A stretch of DNA of 64,000 nt from contig JAJVDF010000027.1 in assembly GCA_022410635.1 (NCBI GenBank), positions 3,891,598 through 3,955,597 of the forward strand. The letters are read 5' to 3'. Position numbers and translations under genes: made by a program. The DNA is from Tretioscincus oriximinensis. Taxonomy: Eukaryota > Chordata > Lepidosauria > Squamata > Gymnophthalmidae. Positions 24,501 through 31,286 of the stretch are shown here, in pieces. The notes beneath the pieces were generated by a model, which worked only from the letters and a program-made list of their open reading frames with translations, was not told the DNA's origin and searched no databases. Within the stretch, counting starts at the first letter, position 1; each line of letters starts with the position of its first letter.

Positions 24501-26256
24501 TGATTAGGCGAAGAGAGTTTGGGGTATTATTTGGATTAAATTGTTTTGTTTACTCTGTCACGTTATAGCAGATACTTTCTTCTCATGTAATGAGGCATAC
24601 ACATATCTTGATCCATGTATCCAACNTTTTTTGACTCACTTTTATGAACCATGATGATGGGAAAGAACTGAGAATGTATGTGGCTGATTAAACTGCTGCA
24701 AATTGCTTAGCCACAAATGAATTNAAAATAGAAGAAGAAAAACTGGGTTCTTATACCCTGCTTTTCTCACCTTTCAATGGGACTCAAAGAGGCTTACAAG
24801 GGTATTTTTGCCNNAAGGCTGACATTCTATCTTCCCCACCAGGCTGTGGTGGTTCCCATGTATCTACTTGCTGTCAGTTGCAATTTCTTGCAATTCAANC
24901 TTTTNAATAGCTGGGTTGGCGCTCACCCCTCCCTATGTCTGACACAGGGCTTCGAAACCCCATCTCCCAGATGAGAGATAATTTCCTTAGTGACTGATTA
25001 ATTATTGAATTTGATTCTTGTGAATCAGCATGGTTTATCCCGGAAACTTCTCGTATATTTGTCACAGCAAGATTCCGGTGGCATTATTCCTTCACTCTTC
25101 TGGTACAATGTTAGGAGCTTGTTTACCACTCAGTTTTGTTGCTAGATGGCTACTCTTGTAACTAATAGTGAACAAAAAAGTAATTCTTCTTTGCTGCTTT
25201 TATCACCCGTAACTCAAATCTGCATGCAGACTTGTTTCTTGAGTCAAACTTCCCATTTCATTTCCTTCACCTTCCTATAATATTAAGGTACACTATAGGC
25301 TGTGCAGTACAGTATATTCAAGGGGAATTAAAGGCATGTTGACATTCCTGTTCATCTTGTAATTTCACAGCAAAAGCTAAGGCCTTGCCTGAAGTGCTAA
25401 TTATGTCAACTGAACATTTCCCCATGGCATTTATGGGATCTGTTGGTCAACGCAGCCATGTCTGCAAAAAATGTAATTGCATTATGTCTAAATCTCACTC
25501 AAAACACATTTATTCTATTTATTTATCTCTTCATCTGCTGTTACTTGTAACAGTCAATTTAAATTGTGCCTAACTTTTTAAAGCTTTTAATATGATGGAT
25601 TAAGTTACCCATTATATAATGAAATAGGATTTAAAAGCGAGCTACATTTTTCTGCTCCTAGAGATTGTGTTGATGCACCTGGAAAAAGACTACAATGAAA
25701 TATTTGGGGAGAATTAACTTCCCCAGTTGTATTTTAAGGCACAAAGAATATAACTAAATAGCCATAATGCTTAATTATTCTGCCTGGAGTCAAACAGAAA
25801 CAGAATCTAGCATTTGCAGGACATAAGACAAGAAAATCACAGTTATGTGTAATTCAGTAACTGTAACAGGTGAGAGGGAAATTCTCACACATCAAAATAT
25901 TTTACATTGTTTTATGCAGCTCTACCCTGCTACTTGCTCATCTGTTCTGCATCTCTGGATAAATCCCTTCTTGGGTCAGAAATCAAGTTACAAAGTATCA
26001 CTGTNGGTCTTCATTTATCTCTCTCATTTAACTGTGTATTAATAGTCTATATATAATTATTTCACAATGTGCTGCTCTCCTGGTTTGGAGACAGACTTGC
26101 TATTGGTTTCATTTGTCTCACCCGCTAGTTTTTATCAAAAAATAACTCTGTCTTCTTTCTTTCATTTCAGCCTCTGCTGGTGTTCGATGGATGATAGGTG
26201 TCACTGAAATTAACAGAGGCTCAGCTTATGGGAATCATGGTCACAAANGGAAATGA
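3404..26256 (+). CDS. AGPAT4: AGPAT4 (LPAAT-delta), 3' seven exons, 5' end outside window
   Basis: The product is 1-acylglycerol-3-phosphate O-acyltransferase delta, a membrane enzyme that acylates lysophosphatidic acid to phosphatidic acid. Exons: 3404-3573, 8551-8712, 10458-10611, 13698-13800, 14338-14413, 17072-17270, 26171-26256. All are flanked by AG and GT and their phases join without a break. The total is 950 nt, giving 315 residues plus a split codon, against 378 residues in the human protein, so about the first 60 residues lie upstream. Visible motifs are NHxxxxD (NHNFEID) at 3508-3528, the catalytic motif I, and EGTR at 10473-10484, motif III. A hydrophobic C-terminal stretch is encoded by 17072-17270. 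The N-bearing codon 26248-26250 (NGG) leaves one residue unknown. The stop falls about three residues earlier than in human. Identity rests on near-continuous similarity to the remembered human protein; AGPAT3 is the nearest alternative and fits less well. Confidence 0.95.
4120..4400 (+). mobile_element. tRNA-derived SINE, copy 1
   Basis: It shares ctctcatctgggagatcggg, a B-box-like gttttgaagccc, aattgcaagaaattgcaact and a tail ending in aggtgagaaaag with five other copies in this window. The 5' A-box end is lost. Confidence 0.75.
5817..6130. mobile_element. Nonautonomous hAT-like element with target duplication
   Basis: It begins caggggtggg and ends gtttccccatccttg, its imperfect inverse. 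Flanks are ccttagag (5809-5816) and ctttagag (6131-6138), an 8-bp duplication with one mismatch, as hAT elements make. No transposase is present. Confidence 0.75.
6393..6540 (-). mobile_element. Short retroinsertion with 17-bp target duplication
   Basis: The sequence atccatagtgaatttta occurs at 6376-6392 and 6541-6557, framing a 148-bp insert rich in A and C. The long duplication indicates LINE-mediated insertion. The T/A-rich edge at its low end suggests reverse orientation. Confidence 0.65.
8285..8520 (+). mobile_element. LINE-derived 3' repeat (gaatgctggac / ttcttatgtt family)
   Basis: It ends gacagaatgttggactatatgg ... cctcctcttatgtt, matching copies at 31725-31862, 45830-46130 and 50560-50890 on the same strand and reverse copies at 53075-53220 and 59598-59700. 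This 3' region is common in reptile CR1/L2-type LINEs; the exact family is uncertain. Confidence 0.6.
8551..8712 (+). CDS. AGPAT4: AGPAT4 exon (SKVLAKKEL / GWMWYF)
   Basis: There are 54 codons with phase 0 at both ends. The acceptor is ttttttatag and the donor is TGG|gtaagc. It encodes SKVLAKKELSYMPIIGWMWY and, near its end, KRKWEEDRKTV and LRDYPENFW. The basic KWEEDRK segment corresponds to acyltransferase motif II, proposed to bind glycerol phosphate in this family. Confidence 0.95.
8713..10457 (+). other. AGPAT4 intron; contains a protein-like open frame
   Basis: No named repeat was recognised. An open frame at 8906-9103 has protein-like composition but no start and no known match. The rest is ordinary intron sequence. 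Confidence 0.5.
10458..10611 (+). CDS. AGPAT4: AGPAT4 exon with EGTR motif
   Basis: The acceptor is tctttccag and the donor is GTAG|gtaagg; 51 codons plus one base. It encodes FLIHCEGTRF with EGTR at 10473-10484 (motif III, substrate binding), followed by LPRTKGFAVTV, which is the motif IV area. Confidence 0.95.
10681..10755 (+). mobile_element. tRNA-like SINE head fragment
   Basis: The run ggttagagtgtctgttttgcatgc ... aggtcccaggttcagtttcc resembles the tRNA-related head of SINEs common in squamates, with degenerate A and B boxes. No body was assigned. Confidence 0.6.
11196..11500 (+). mobile_element. tRNA-derived SINE, copy 2
   Basis: Starts ggaatggctcagtcaagg (A-box-like), followed by ctgggagatcaggtttcgaag (B-box-like), the shared body and a CTT-rich tail. 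One of the better preserved copies. Confidence 0.8.
12643..13107. other. Assembly gap (465 N)
   Basis: A run of N whose right edge is a TCT repeat, so the gap probably reflects that low-complexity tract. Confidence 0.99.
13108..13196. repeat. TCT microsatellite
   Basis: About 29 perfect TCT units directly abut the N gap. True length is unknown. Confidence 0.98.
13698..13800 (+). CDS. AGPAT4: AGPAT4 exon (SAVYDSTLNF)
   Basis: The acceptor is tttgtag and the donor is AG|gtgagt. Two bases complete a Val codon, 33 codons follow, then AG of a split Arg codon. It encodes SAVYDSTLNFRNNENPTLLG and ends in HADLYV, matching the human protein closely. Confidence 0.94.
13908..14205 (+). mobile_element. 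tRNA-derived SINE, diverged copy 3
   Basis: Shares gagagatctggtttcaaggccctgtgtgg, the body (tagatttgcaatg..., ggtggagaagatggg) and the tail gtaagccactctgagtccctt with the other copies but is more diverged. It fills most of the intron 13801-14337. Confidence 0.7.
14338..14413 (+). CDS. AGPAT4: AGPAT4 exon (RIPLEEVPED)
   Basis: The acceptor is tttacag. One base completes AG|A, then 25 codons encode RRIPLEEVPEDEK and WLYKLYQEK. The donor is AAG|gttggc, weaker than the others in this gene, but phase and protein similarity place the boundary here. Confidence 0.92.
14650..15080. repeat. GC-rich repeat with gggacaggaagtgatgtcact motif
   Basis: It shares the ggaagtgatgtcacttc-type motif with a second GC-rich block at 35640-36060. 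The poly-C run near 14715 and many open frames on both strands reflect base composition, not genes. Confidence 0.5.
15093..15395 (+). mobile_element. tRNA-derived SINE, copy 4 (best preserved head)
   Basis: The head has an A-box-like tagctcagtcgc at 15101-15112 and a B-box-like ggtttcgaagcc near 15143-15154, followed by the shared body and a CTT/ATT tail. Confidence 0.82.
15757..16440. mobile_element. MITE-like element with GC-rich interior
   Basis: Ends are tatatactcaagtataagt (15758-15776) and its near inverse (16420-16438). Terminal sequence (attaggggcc, gtatttgggtcgac) resembles a MITE widespread in vertebrates. The interior of about 500 bp is GC-rich and unlike the AT-rich surroundings. 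No transposase. Confidence 0.7.
15897..15915. promoter_or_regulatory. ZNF143/THAP11-type motif (inside MITE)
   Basis: actacacttcccagcatgc differs at two positions from the known promoter motif ACTACAATTCCCAGAATGC. It is a motif match only; no promoter activity is shown. Confidence 0.35.
16448..16653. repeat. Imperfect foldback, ~45-54 bp arms
   Basis: The left arm (about 16448-16490) and right arm (about 16600-16653) are inverted copies with scattered mismatches and one small indel: cataagcataggtagct against agctgcctacgctcatg, and ctcaacacccttagc against gctgagggtgttgag. Confidence 0.7.
17072..17270 (+). CDS. AGPAT4: AGPAT4 exon with C-terminal membrane segments
   Basis: The acceptor is aaattag and the donor is GCAG|gtgagt; 66 codons plus one base. 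It encodes DSFQEEYDRTGVYPGTP, then PPRRPWTLLNWLFWASLLLY and LTLATFAFVFIA. The two hydrophobic runs are likely membrane segments near the C-terminus. Confidence 0.94.
17572..17650 (-). mobile_element. Small retroinsertion with 10-bp target duplication
   Basis: ccttggactt occurs at 17562-17571 and 17651-17660 around a 79-bp insert that starts with a T run, consistent with a reverse-oriented poly(A) LINE fragment. Confidence 0.6.
18182..18558. mobile_element. Inverted-repeat element, GC-rich interior, related to 54714-55135
   Basis: The left end (18184-18217, ctgcaaatgcacaaggcttc...) and right end (18523-18556) form about 34-bp terminal inverted repeats with a few mismatches. The interior is GC-rich with open frames on both strands but no recognised protein. 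Confidence 0.7.
19688..19950 (-). mobile_element. Sauria-type SINE, copy 1
   Basis: On the reverse strand it has the tRNA-like head (gagccaagctgatgtagtg...), the B-box-like gttcgatccc, cagctgggtgatttgggg and a tail ending at a LINE-like ggtataagta. This layout is the Sauria SINE of squamates. Confidence 0.8.
21563..21826. repeat. Large foldback: ~50-bp arms, ~165-bp spacer
   Basis: The left arm 21563-21612 and right arm 21778-21826 are inverted copies with few mismatches (attcaacaataaaac against gttttactgttgaat-like; tataataatttggtaa against ttaccaaattattata). Confidence 0.8.
22113..22322. mobile_element. hAT-like MITE with inverted termini
   Basis: Starts taggctgaccagatgacccc and ends ggggtcatctggtaggtcta. 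The flanks share actgggg (7 bp), a likely target duplication. The interior holds a G run and A/T runs. No coding capacity. Confidence 0.75.
24730..24997 (-). mobile_element. tRNA-derived SINE, copy 5 (reverse)
   Basis: Reverse-strand copy: gaagaagaaaaactgggttc at the tail side, the body with ttgcaatttcttgcaatt, and the head with gggcttcgaaaccc and ctcccagatgagag. Confidence 0.8.
26171..26256 (+). CDS. AGPAT4: AGPAT4 terminal coding exon
   Basis: The acceptor is ctttcatttcag. CC completes a G|CC Ala codon, then SAGVRWMIGVTEINRGSAYG follows and the stop TGA is at 26254-26256. Codon 26248-26250 is NGG and cannot be resolved. The reading frame ends about three residues before the human C-terminus. 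Confidence 0.92.
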
Positions 26257-26670
26257 AAGTGAAATTTCCAGAGACTGCTTCATATCCAAAGGGAATACAC
26301 ACATGCCGGCTGGAAACTGCTGTGAATATCATTCTCCTTCAAACATGAGGATGAGGAAACCTAATGGAGGGAGATCGTACATAAGCGGAATTCATTCTAA
26401 TCTCTCCCAGTGCCCTTACTGTCTCCCTTCTGCTGGGAATACTGATCAATACCCTACACANGAGTCCATCATGGGTTTTGTTTCACATATCTGGTTTTTG
26501 TTAATTTTAAGCAATTTTTGTGGTGGAAAAAGAAACAGAATGGGAAATATGCAAAATGATGATACAAAAAGGAAACAGAGAACAAGTATGTGTTAAGTGT
26601 CTTCTCCCTTCCCCATCCCTCAATTTTTAACAGATTAACAATGTCAAATAAAAATCTACTTTCTTATAAG
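26257..26670 (+). other. AGPAT4: AGPAT4 3'UTR (proximal estimate)
   Basis: No conserved coding sequence follows the stop. The first canonical AATAAA is at 26647-26652, about 395 nt after the stop, which suggests a proximal cleavage site near 26670. A much longer 3'UTR cannot be excluded; human AGPAT4 is known to have a long one. Confidence 0.45.
26647..26652 (+). terminator. Candidate AGPAT4 poly(A) signal
   Basis: This is the first AATAAA hexamer on the + strand after the AGPAT4 stop. It is a motif match only; usage is unproven. Confidence 0.4.
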
Positions 26671-27114
26671 AGGACTTATTTTGTACCCAGAATCCTATTA
26701 AGAACACCACAGTAGACCTAAGTAAGTCCCTTCTCTTGAACATTTATACTCTGCAGTTTCTAGCCATATAATTTCTTGGAAAACTAAAAGAAAGACAGAA
26801 GTACAAAAGCTTTCTAGTAGTTGCTGGTCCTGGTGANAGTAGAAGCCCAACATAATTAGTAGACACTTGCATACTTTCCTTAGATTTTTTTGTTTAAACC
26901 CTTTCAAAAGCCAACAACTGCAGACCTTCCAGTAATTGTTTAACTTTGCTCTTGTTCTTTTTGTCTATCTTGGAATTTATTTTCANTGGATCGCTATGAA
27001 GTTTAGAGTGGCATGAAGGAGATCAGTATTCCCACACCGGACATATTTCCGCCTGCCTTCTAAGTAAACAAACATGGACTTGCAAGGATCAGACTCTAGC
27101 TAAACTGTCCATAG

Positions 27115-27395
27115 AGGAGGAGGAGGAGAGGAGGATCTGGCAGTTATACCTTGCTCTCGGTGTACAGAGTGGCTTGGCAGTTTATTTTTGCCTGAAGGTT
27201 TACATCTATTCTATCTTCACCACCAGATAAGTGGTGGTAGTCATAAATTTACTCAAAATGTAGATTGCAAATCTACTTCGTTTCGAATAGTTGAGTTGGN
27301 GAGAGCACGCACCCCTCTACTAGGCTGACACAGGGCTTCAAGAATGGATCTTTCACATGAAAGACCAAATCTTAACNCCTGAGCTACTCATGTCT
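27115..27395 (-). mobile_element. tRNA-derived SINE, diverged copy 6 (reverse)
   Basis: Body sequence (caccaccagataagtggtgg, aaatgtagattgcaaatct) and the head side (gctgacacagggcttcaag) match the reverse of the copy at 13908. Strongly diverged. Confidence 0.65.
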
Positions 27396-27926
27396 TACTG
27401 ATGCACTGATGGCCCCATCCAAGATGACCCAGGATAGACCCAACGTGACTATGCTTACAAAGACTCCTGAATCCTCTTGGATGAGACCTTCAGTGTTCCT
27501 TCCTCTAGGGAAGTCTCAGCCTTCCATGGAATTTTGAGGGCACAAGGCCCAGCTCAGGAGAGATGTGAATCACTTTGTGGCNAAAGTCTGAATGTGGAAG
27601 ACAGTACTGACTACNCCATCCTACAAGTCTGTCTTGCTCNGCTAGCCAAAAAAATATGAAATATTTAATTACAATGTACTCAAAACCTGATGTTCTTTTT
27701 TTGCTAATTTATATTTGTATCCTGCCCTCTAGCTGAGGGACTTGGCTGTANCTAGAAGTGCTATGCCTGGACAGTTAGGTTCAGAGGCAGAATTAACTGA
27801 AAAAAGAGTATTGATCCCTCTCTTAATGGGAGGGAAGCAATGACAACAGCACTGAATGGCATCTGGCAAATAATTATAGGTCTTCTATTTAATAATTCTC
27901 TGGTTTGGAGAACAGACTGAAGAGAN

Positions 27927-28055
27927 TCCAGCAAAGGAGCTAGCAGAAGTAGACAAAAGCTTATGCCANCCACTTTTCTCAAGTTAGTCTCAAAGTGCTG
28001 CTAGCTCCTTTGCTGGACTTTCTACTAGACTAACACGGCTATTTCTCTGAAATAG
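27927..28055 (-). repeat. Repeat (agccgtgttagtct family) with 20-bp foldback
   Basis: It shares aagcttatgccacccactttt and gctagctcctttgctgga with the copy at 42735-42890. Arms 27927-27946 and 27998-28017 are exact inverted copies. Flanking agactgaagaga occurs on both sides (about 27914 and 28053), suggesting an insertion duplication. Confidence 0.7.
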
Positions 28056-30695
28056 ACTGAAGAGAGTCCCAGTGGATATACTGACTATACTAGAAAGCTG
28101 TAGTGTTTTTCCATGCAGATAAGTGCATGGAAAAGTGCAGAGAATTTCCCAGGAAAAAATGCTGGAAAATGTTGCTGCAACAAGGGTGAAGGGATAAAAC
28201 AGAAGGGAAAAGGCAAGCAATGGTGGATATACTGTATGTATGAATAAGCAACACGGTGTGTCAGAATGCCCTTCCCTTCTGAGAACGCTGAAGGCTCTGG
28301 CATGGGACCTGGCCATTAAAGCCTGACAGATCTGCACATGATGCTCCTGGGCATGCTGTTGGGTATGACTGCTATGCAATATTAAGTCTGAATCATATCA
28401 TCAGANTGGATTAGCATTGAGGAAGTGAGTAAAATTCTCATGTTTGCAGGTAGTTTTAAATACTGTCAGTGCCTTTCGATACTGTATAGAAAAGGAAGGG
28501 TGGAAGTGCAGGATTATAACTTCCAGGGGGGAAGTGCACAGCCATTAATGGATTCAGAGCTAGAAACTTAATTATATGGCTGCNTGCATATGAAAGGCAC
28601 AGACAGAAAGGCAATCATGTTTGTGAACTAAAATATTTAAGTTTTATAAACCATTCTTTTCTTGCTGTGGGAAATGCACACAATCTAGCCAGTTTCAGTG
28701 GGAGCTATTTGAGCTTTTATNTGAACTGTAGTCATATCTATGTGGGCTAGATTTATGTGGTTGGTAATCAGGACTTTTAATGATAGTTCTNTGCAAGTTC
28801 TTCTTTCCTGAGCTACCTAAGATTGTTTCCTTTACAGCAATTCCAAGGCCAGAGACTTTAAGCAGAAGCTGATAATTTCTGCTCTCCATATATTTCTAAA
28901 TTACATTTCCAAGTCATCAGCAAGGGATTACTGGAACTGAACATTTGGNAAACCACAAACTAGCCCTCGCCTTTAAATGCTTTCAACGCGAAGAACTGTA
29001 GAAAACAGCTCAGANGTTTATTGTTGACAGAAAGATTGCTCTGCTTCTAACAGGAGCAATGCATGGGCCTTCGGATGATTCTCCCAAAATTTGTACAAAA
29101 GTCCCACCACAACAGCTGTTTCACTTGGTAATACAATTTCTAGGATGCTCTGTTCCCAAAATGGTTTGACATTNTGCTATTAGTAACACTACAACTGAAA
29201 AAGTAAGAGGGCAACTTATTATTAAAATGGAACACTTCCGGGGTTTTGCCCATATTGTGGAAACTCTATTAAGAGATCTTGTATACAGTTAATACTAAAA
29301 TGTCTAACTACTATGAATGAACAGGATATGATCCCACTCCGTATCGCCTTTAGAACACGTAATTATAAAAGAAAGTTTATTTCATTCCAAGAATAACTGA
29401 CCTTGAGGGCCTTTTGGCATTACTGTTTACTCCAGAATACATTCTAAAATAAGGCCCTGCTGCTGGAGACTAGTACAAACTCCACTTCCATCACACATTG
29501 CCTACAATGGACAAAGCTTGGTCTCCAAAGGTGCCTAACCTGTCACATCTGTAGATCACAAGGTCTGTCCCCAGCCCAGGACAACTGTACCAAACTACAA
29601 AGACCTGAAGATCTCAGAATACCAGATTTCGGCAAAGTTTCAGGAAGCACCAAGAGTGGATCTGGCTCAGAAACCACTAGGCCAGAAACTGCAAAGTTCC
29701 TTATAGCCTTGGTCCTGGCCTATAAAGGTTCTCCATCTGTCCAAACACAGATGGTCTTGATTGGCTTCAATAGCCATTAGCACAAAATATCCATTTTCAT
29801 TCATTTTAAGATGAAACATATCATGGGGTCACATTTCAAATTAACCACTGTCAGCAAGTACCTCACTTTAGTGAACTGGCAGAATCCCATGAACTATGCT
29901 ATGAACTATGCATGTGATGGATGTCCTGTTCATCTGGGCTCTGGTAGTTTTAGTAGGCCATGANTGCAAAATAATTAGCATCAAGATTGGTCTTTTCAAA
30001 TGATTGCAACAGTATTTTATCTTTTAAATTCAAAAGTTAATTTGCTGTTACTTTTAAAATCATGTAACCTTGTCAGCTCTGATTCTTGGATATTTTTTTT
30101 CTATTTTTTAAAAATTATGTTACTTACCAGAAAGTGTAGCTGCAAAGAGACCTGGAAGTGATGTTCATGGTCTTTTGATTTTCATGGAATTTAACAAAAT
30201 GAAAAAGGAACTGCTGAGATTAGAGCCAACAGGTCCTAAATGCCATGGNAATGGTATTTGACTATGAAACATCATCTACTCAAAAGAAGCTGGCCCTAAC
30301 TTTTCAGGATATTTACTTACCCATCAGCGGAGACAAGCCAGATCAATGTGATCACATGAACTCACAACTGAACACTCCCTGAGGCCAGTAGCAGACTGGG
30401 AAACAATGGGATGAGGGGGGGGGGGGGAGATACCCACTGAACAGCTATGCGGATGCCGCACACCAACTTCCCAGTCCAACACATATGTGCTCACGCATAC
30501 GCATTCAGTACCACGGACCCGGCGCAGTGTTTAAAAAGCAGGTAAAACTCAGGGTGGGTGGAAGGGTCCACAGCAACTACTTCATCAGGGGGCCACTTAC
30601 TGTTGGCCAAGCTGGTACCCTGGCCAGTCTGCCCCTGCCTGAAGCTTCATCAAACACACAATAAAGATAACAAAAAAGCTTCCTAAAATAAACCA

Positions 30696-30701
30696 TTTAT
30701 T
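30696..30701 (-). terminator. Candidate MAP3K4 poly(A) signal
   Basis: TTTATT on the + strand is AATAAA on the - strand, about 570 nt after the MAP3K4 stop. It is the only canonical hexamer seen in that span. Confidence 0.5.
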
Positions 30702-30760
30702 GAGAAAGAGCTTCTGAATTTCATCTATCAGCCTTTGCATAACAAATCTGAAGCTGGCCA

Positions 30761-30810
30761 ATAATAATAATAATAACAATAATATTATTAATAATAATAT
30801 AATAATAATT
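30761..30810. repeat. AAT/ATT microsatellite
   Basis: Mixed AAT and ATT units. It lies within the predicted MAP3K4 3'UTR. Confidence 0.9.
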
Positions 30811-31265
30811 AAAAAACAAAAACAAAAAGGTAGAAGTTCACAGTCAGTGCACTCAACAAACAGGAGATTAAAAACAAGGTCCAGAATGTCTGATATAACA
30901 CTAACCTTCGCTTTTCCCCCCGAACCTAGAAAGTTCAAAAACACTACATGTTAACATTACAGTTCTCAGTTGTATGAGAAACGCAGAAGGAACAAAACAA
31001 AGTTCATGGTCCATTATACAGTAGTAATGGCACTTTCACTGAAACATGCAGCTTCCTTAAAGTCGTGGGCGCTGTTAAAGGAGCAACACGTGCCGAAGGA
31101 GCGTTACGAGAGCAGCAGGAGACGTGGCGCTGGTCACACGTGCATCTTCCATTATGTCTGACGCCGTATACTTAGTCCCAGCACAGTCTTTATGTAAATA
31201 TTACATACAATAGTGATTAAGGGGTACTTCACTAGAGAATAGGAGGCCACTTATTGTGCATCACT

Positions 31266-31286
31266 TCATTCTTCATCTGTGCATAC
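31266..31286 (-). CDS. MAP3K4: MAP3K4 terminal coding exon (VCTDEE stop)
   Basis: The acceptor is atctgttccag; the exon reads GTA TGC ACA GAT GAA GAA TGA, giving VCTDEE and a stop at 31266-31268. This is the human C-terminus. The six-residue exon is too short for ORF-based detection and rests on splice site, phase and residue identity. Confidence 0.93.
   Translation of the reverse strand, partial: VCTDEE

Larger units (their letters stand above)
17271..26170 (+). other. Final AGPAT4 intron (8.9 kb)
   Basis: It contains a short retroinsertion (17572-17650), an inverted-repeat element (18182-18558), a reverse Sauria SINE (19688-19950), a large foldback (21563-21826), a hAT-like MITE (22113-22322) and a reverse SINE (24730-24997). 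The rest is AT-rich and unassigned. Confidence 0.7.
26671..30679. other. Intergenic interval between convergent genes
   Basis: No gene was recognised between the proximal AGPAT4 3' end and the MAP3K4 3' end. It contains a diverged reverse SINE (27115-27395), an interspersed repeat with a foldback (27927-28055) and a poly-G run near 30416-30427. Part may be a longer AGPAT4 3'UTR. Confidence 0.65.
30680..31265 (-). other. MAP3K4: MAP3K4 3'UTR (estimate)
   Basis: The stretch follows the MAP3K4 stop and runs to just past an AATAAA signal on the - strand. It contains an AAT/ATT microsatellite at 30761-30810 that would give the message an AU-rich tract. The end is estimated from the signal only. 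Confidence 0.55.

Noticed and set aside
30597..30944. 115-codon reverse open frame rich in Ile/Leu
   Set aside because: It translates the AAT microsatellite and lies in the predicted MAP3K4 3'UTR.
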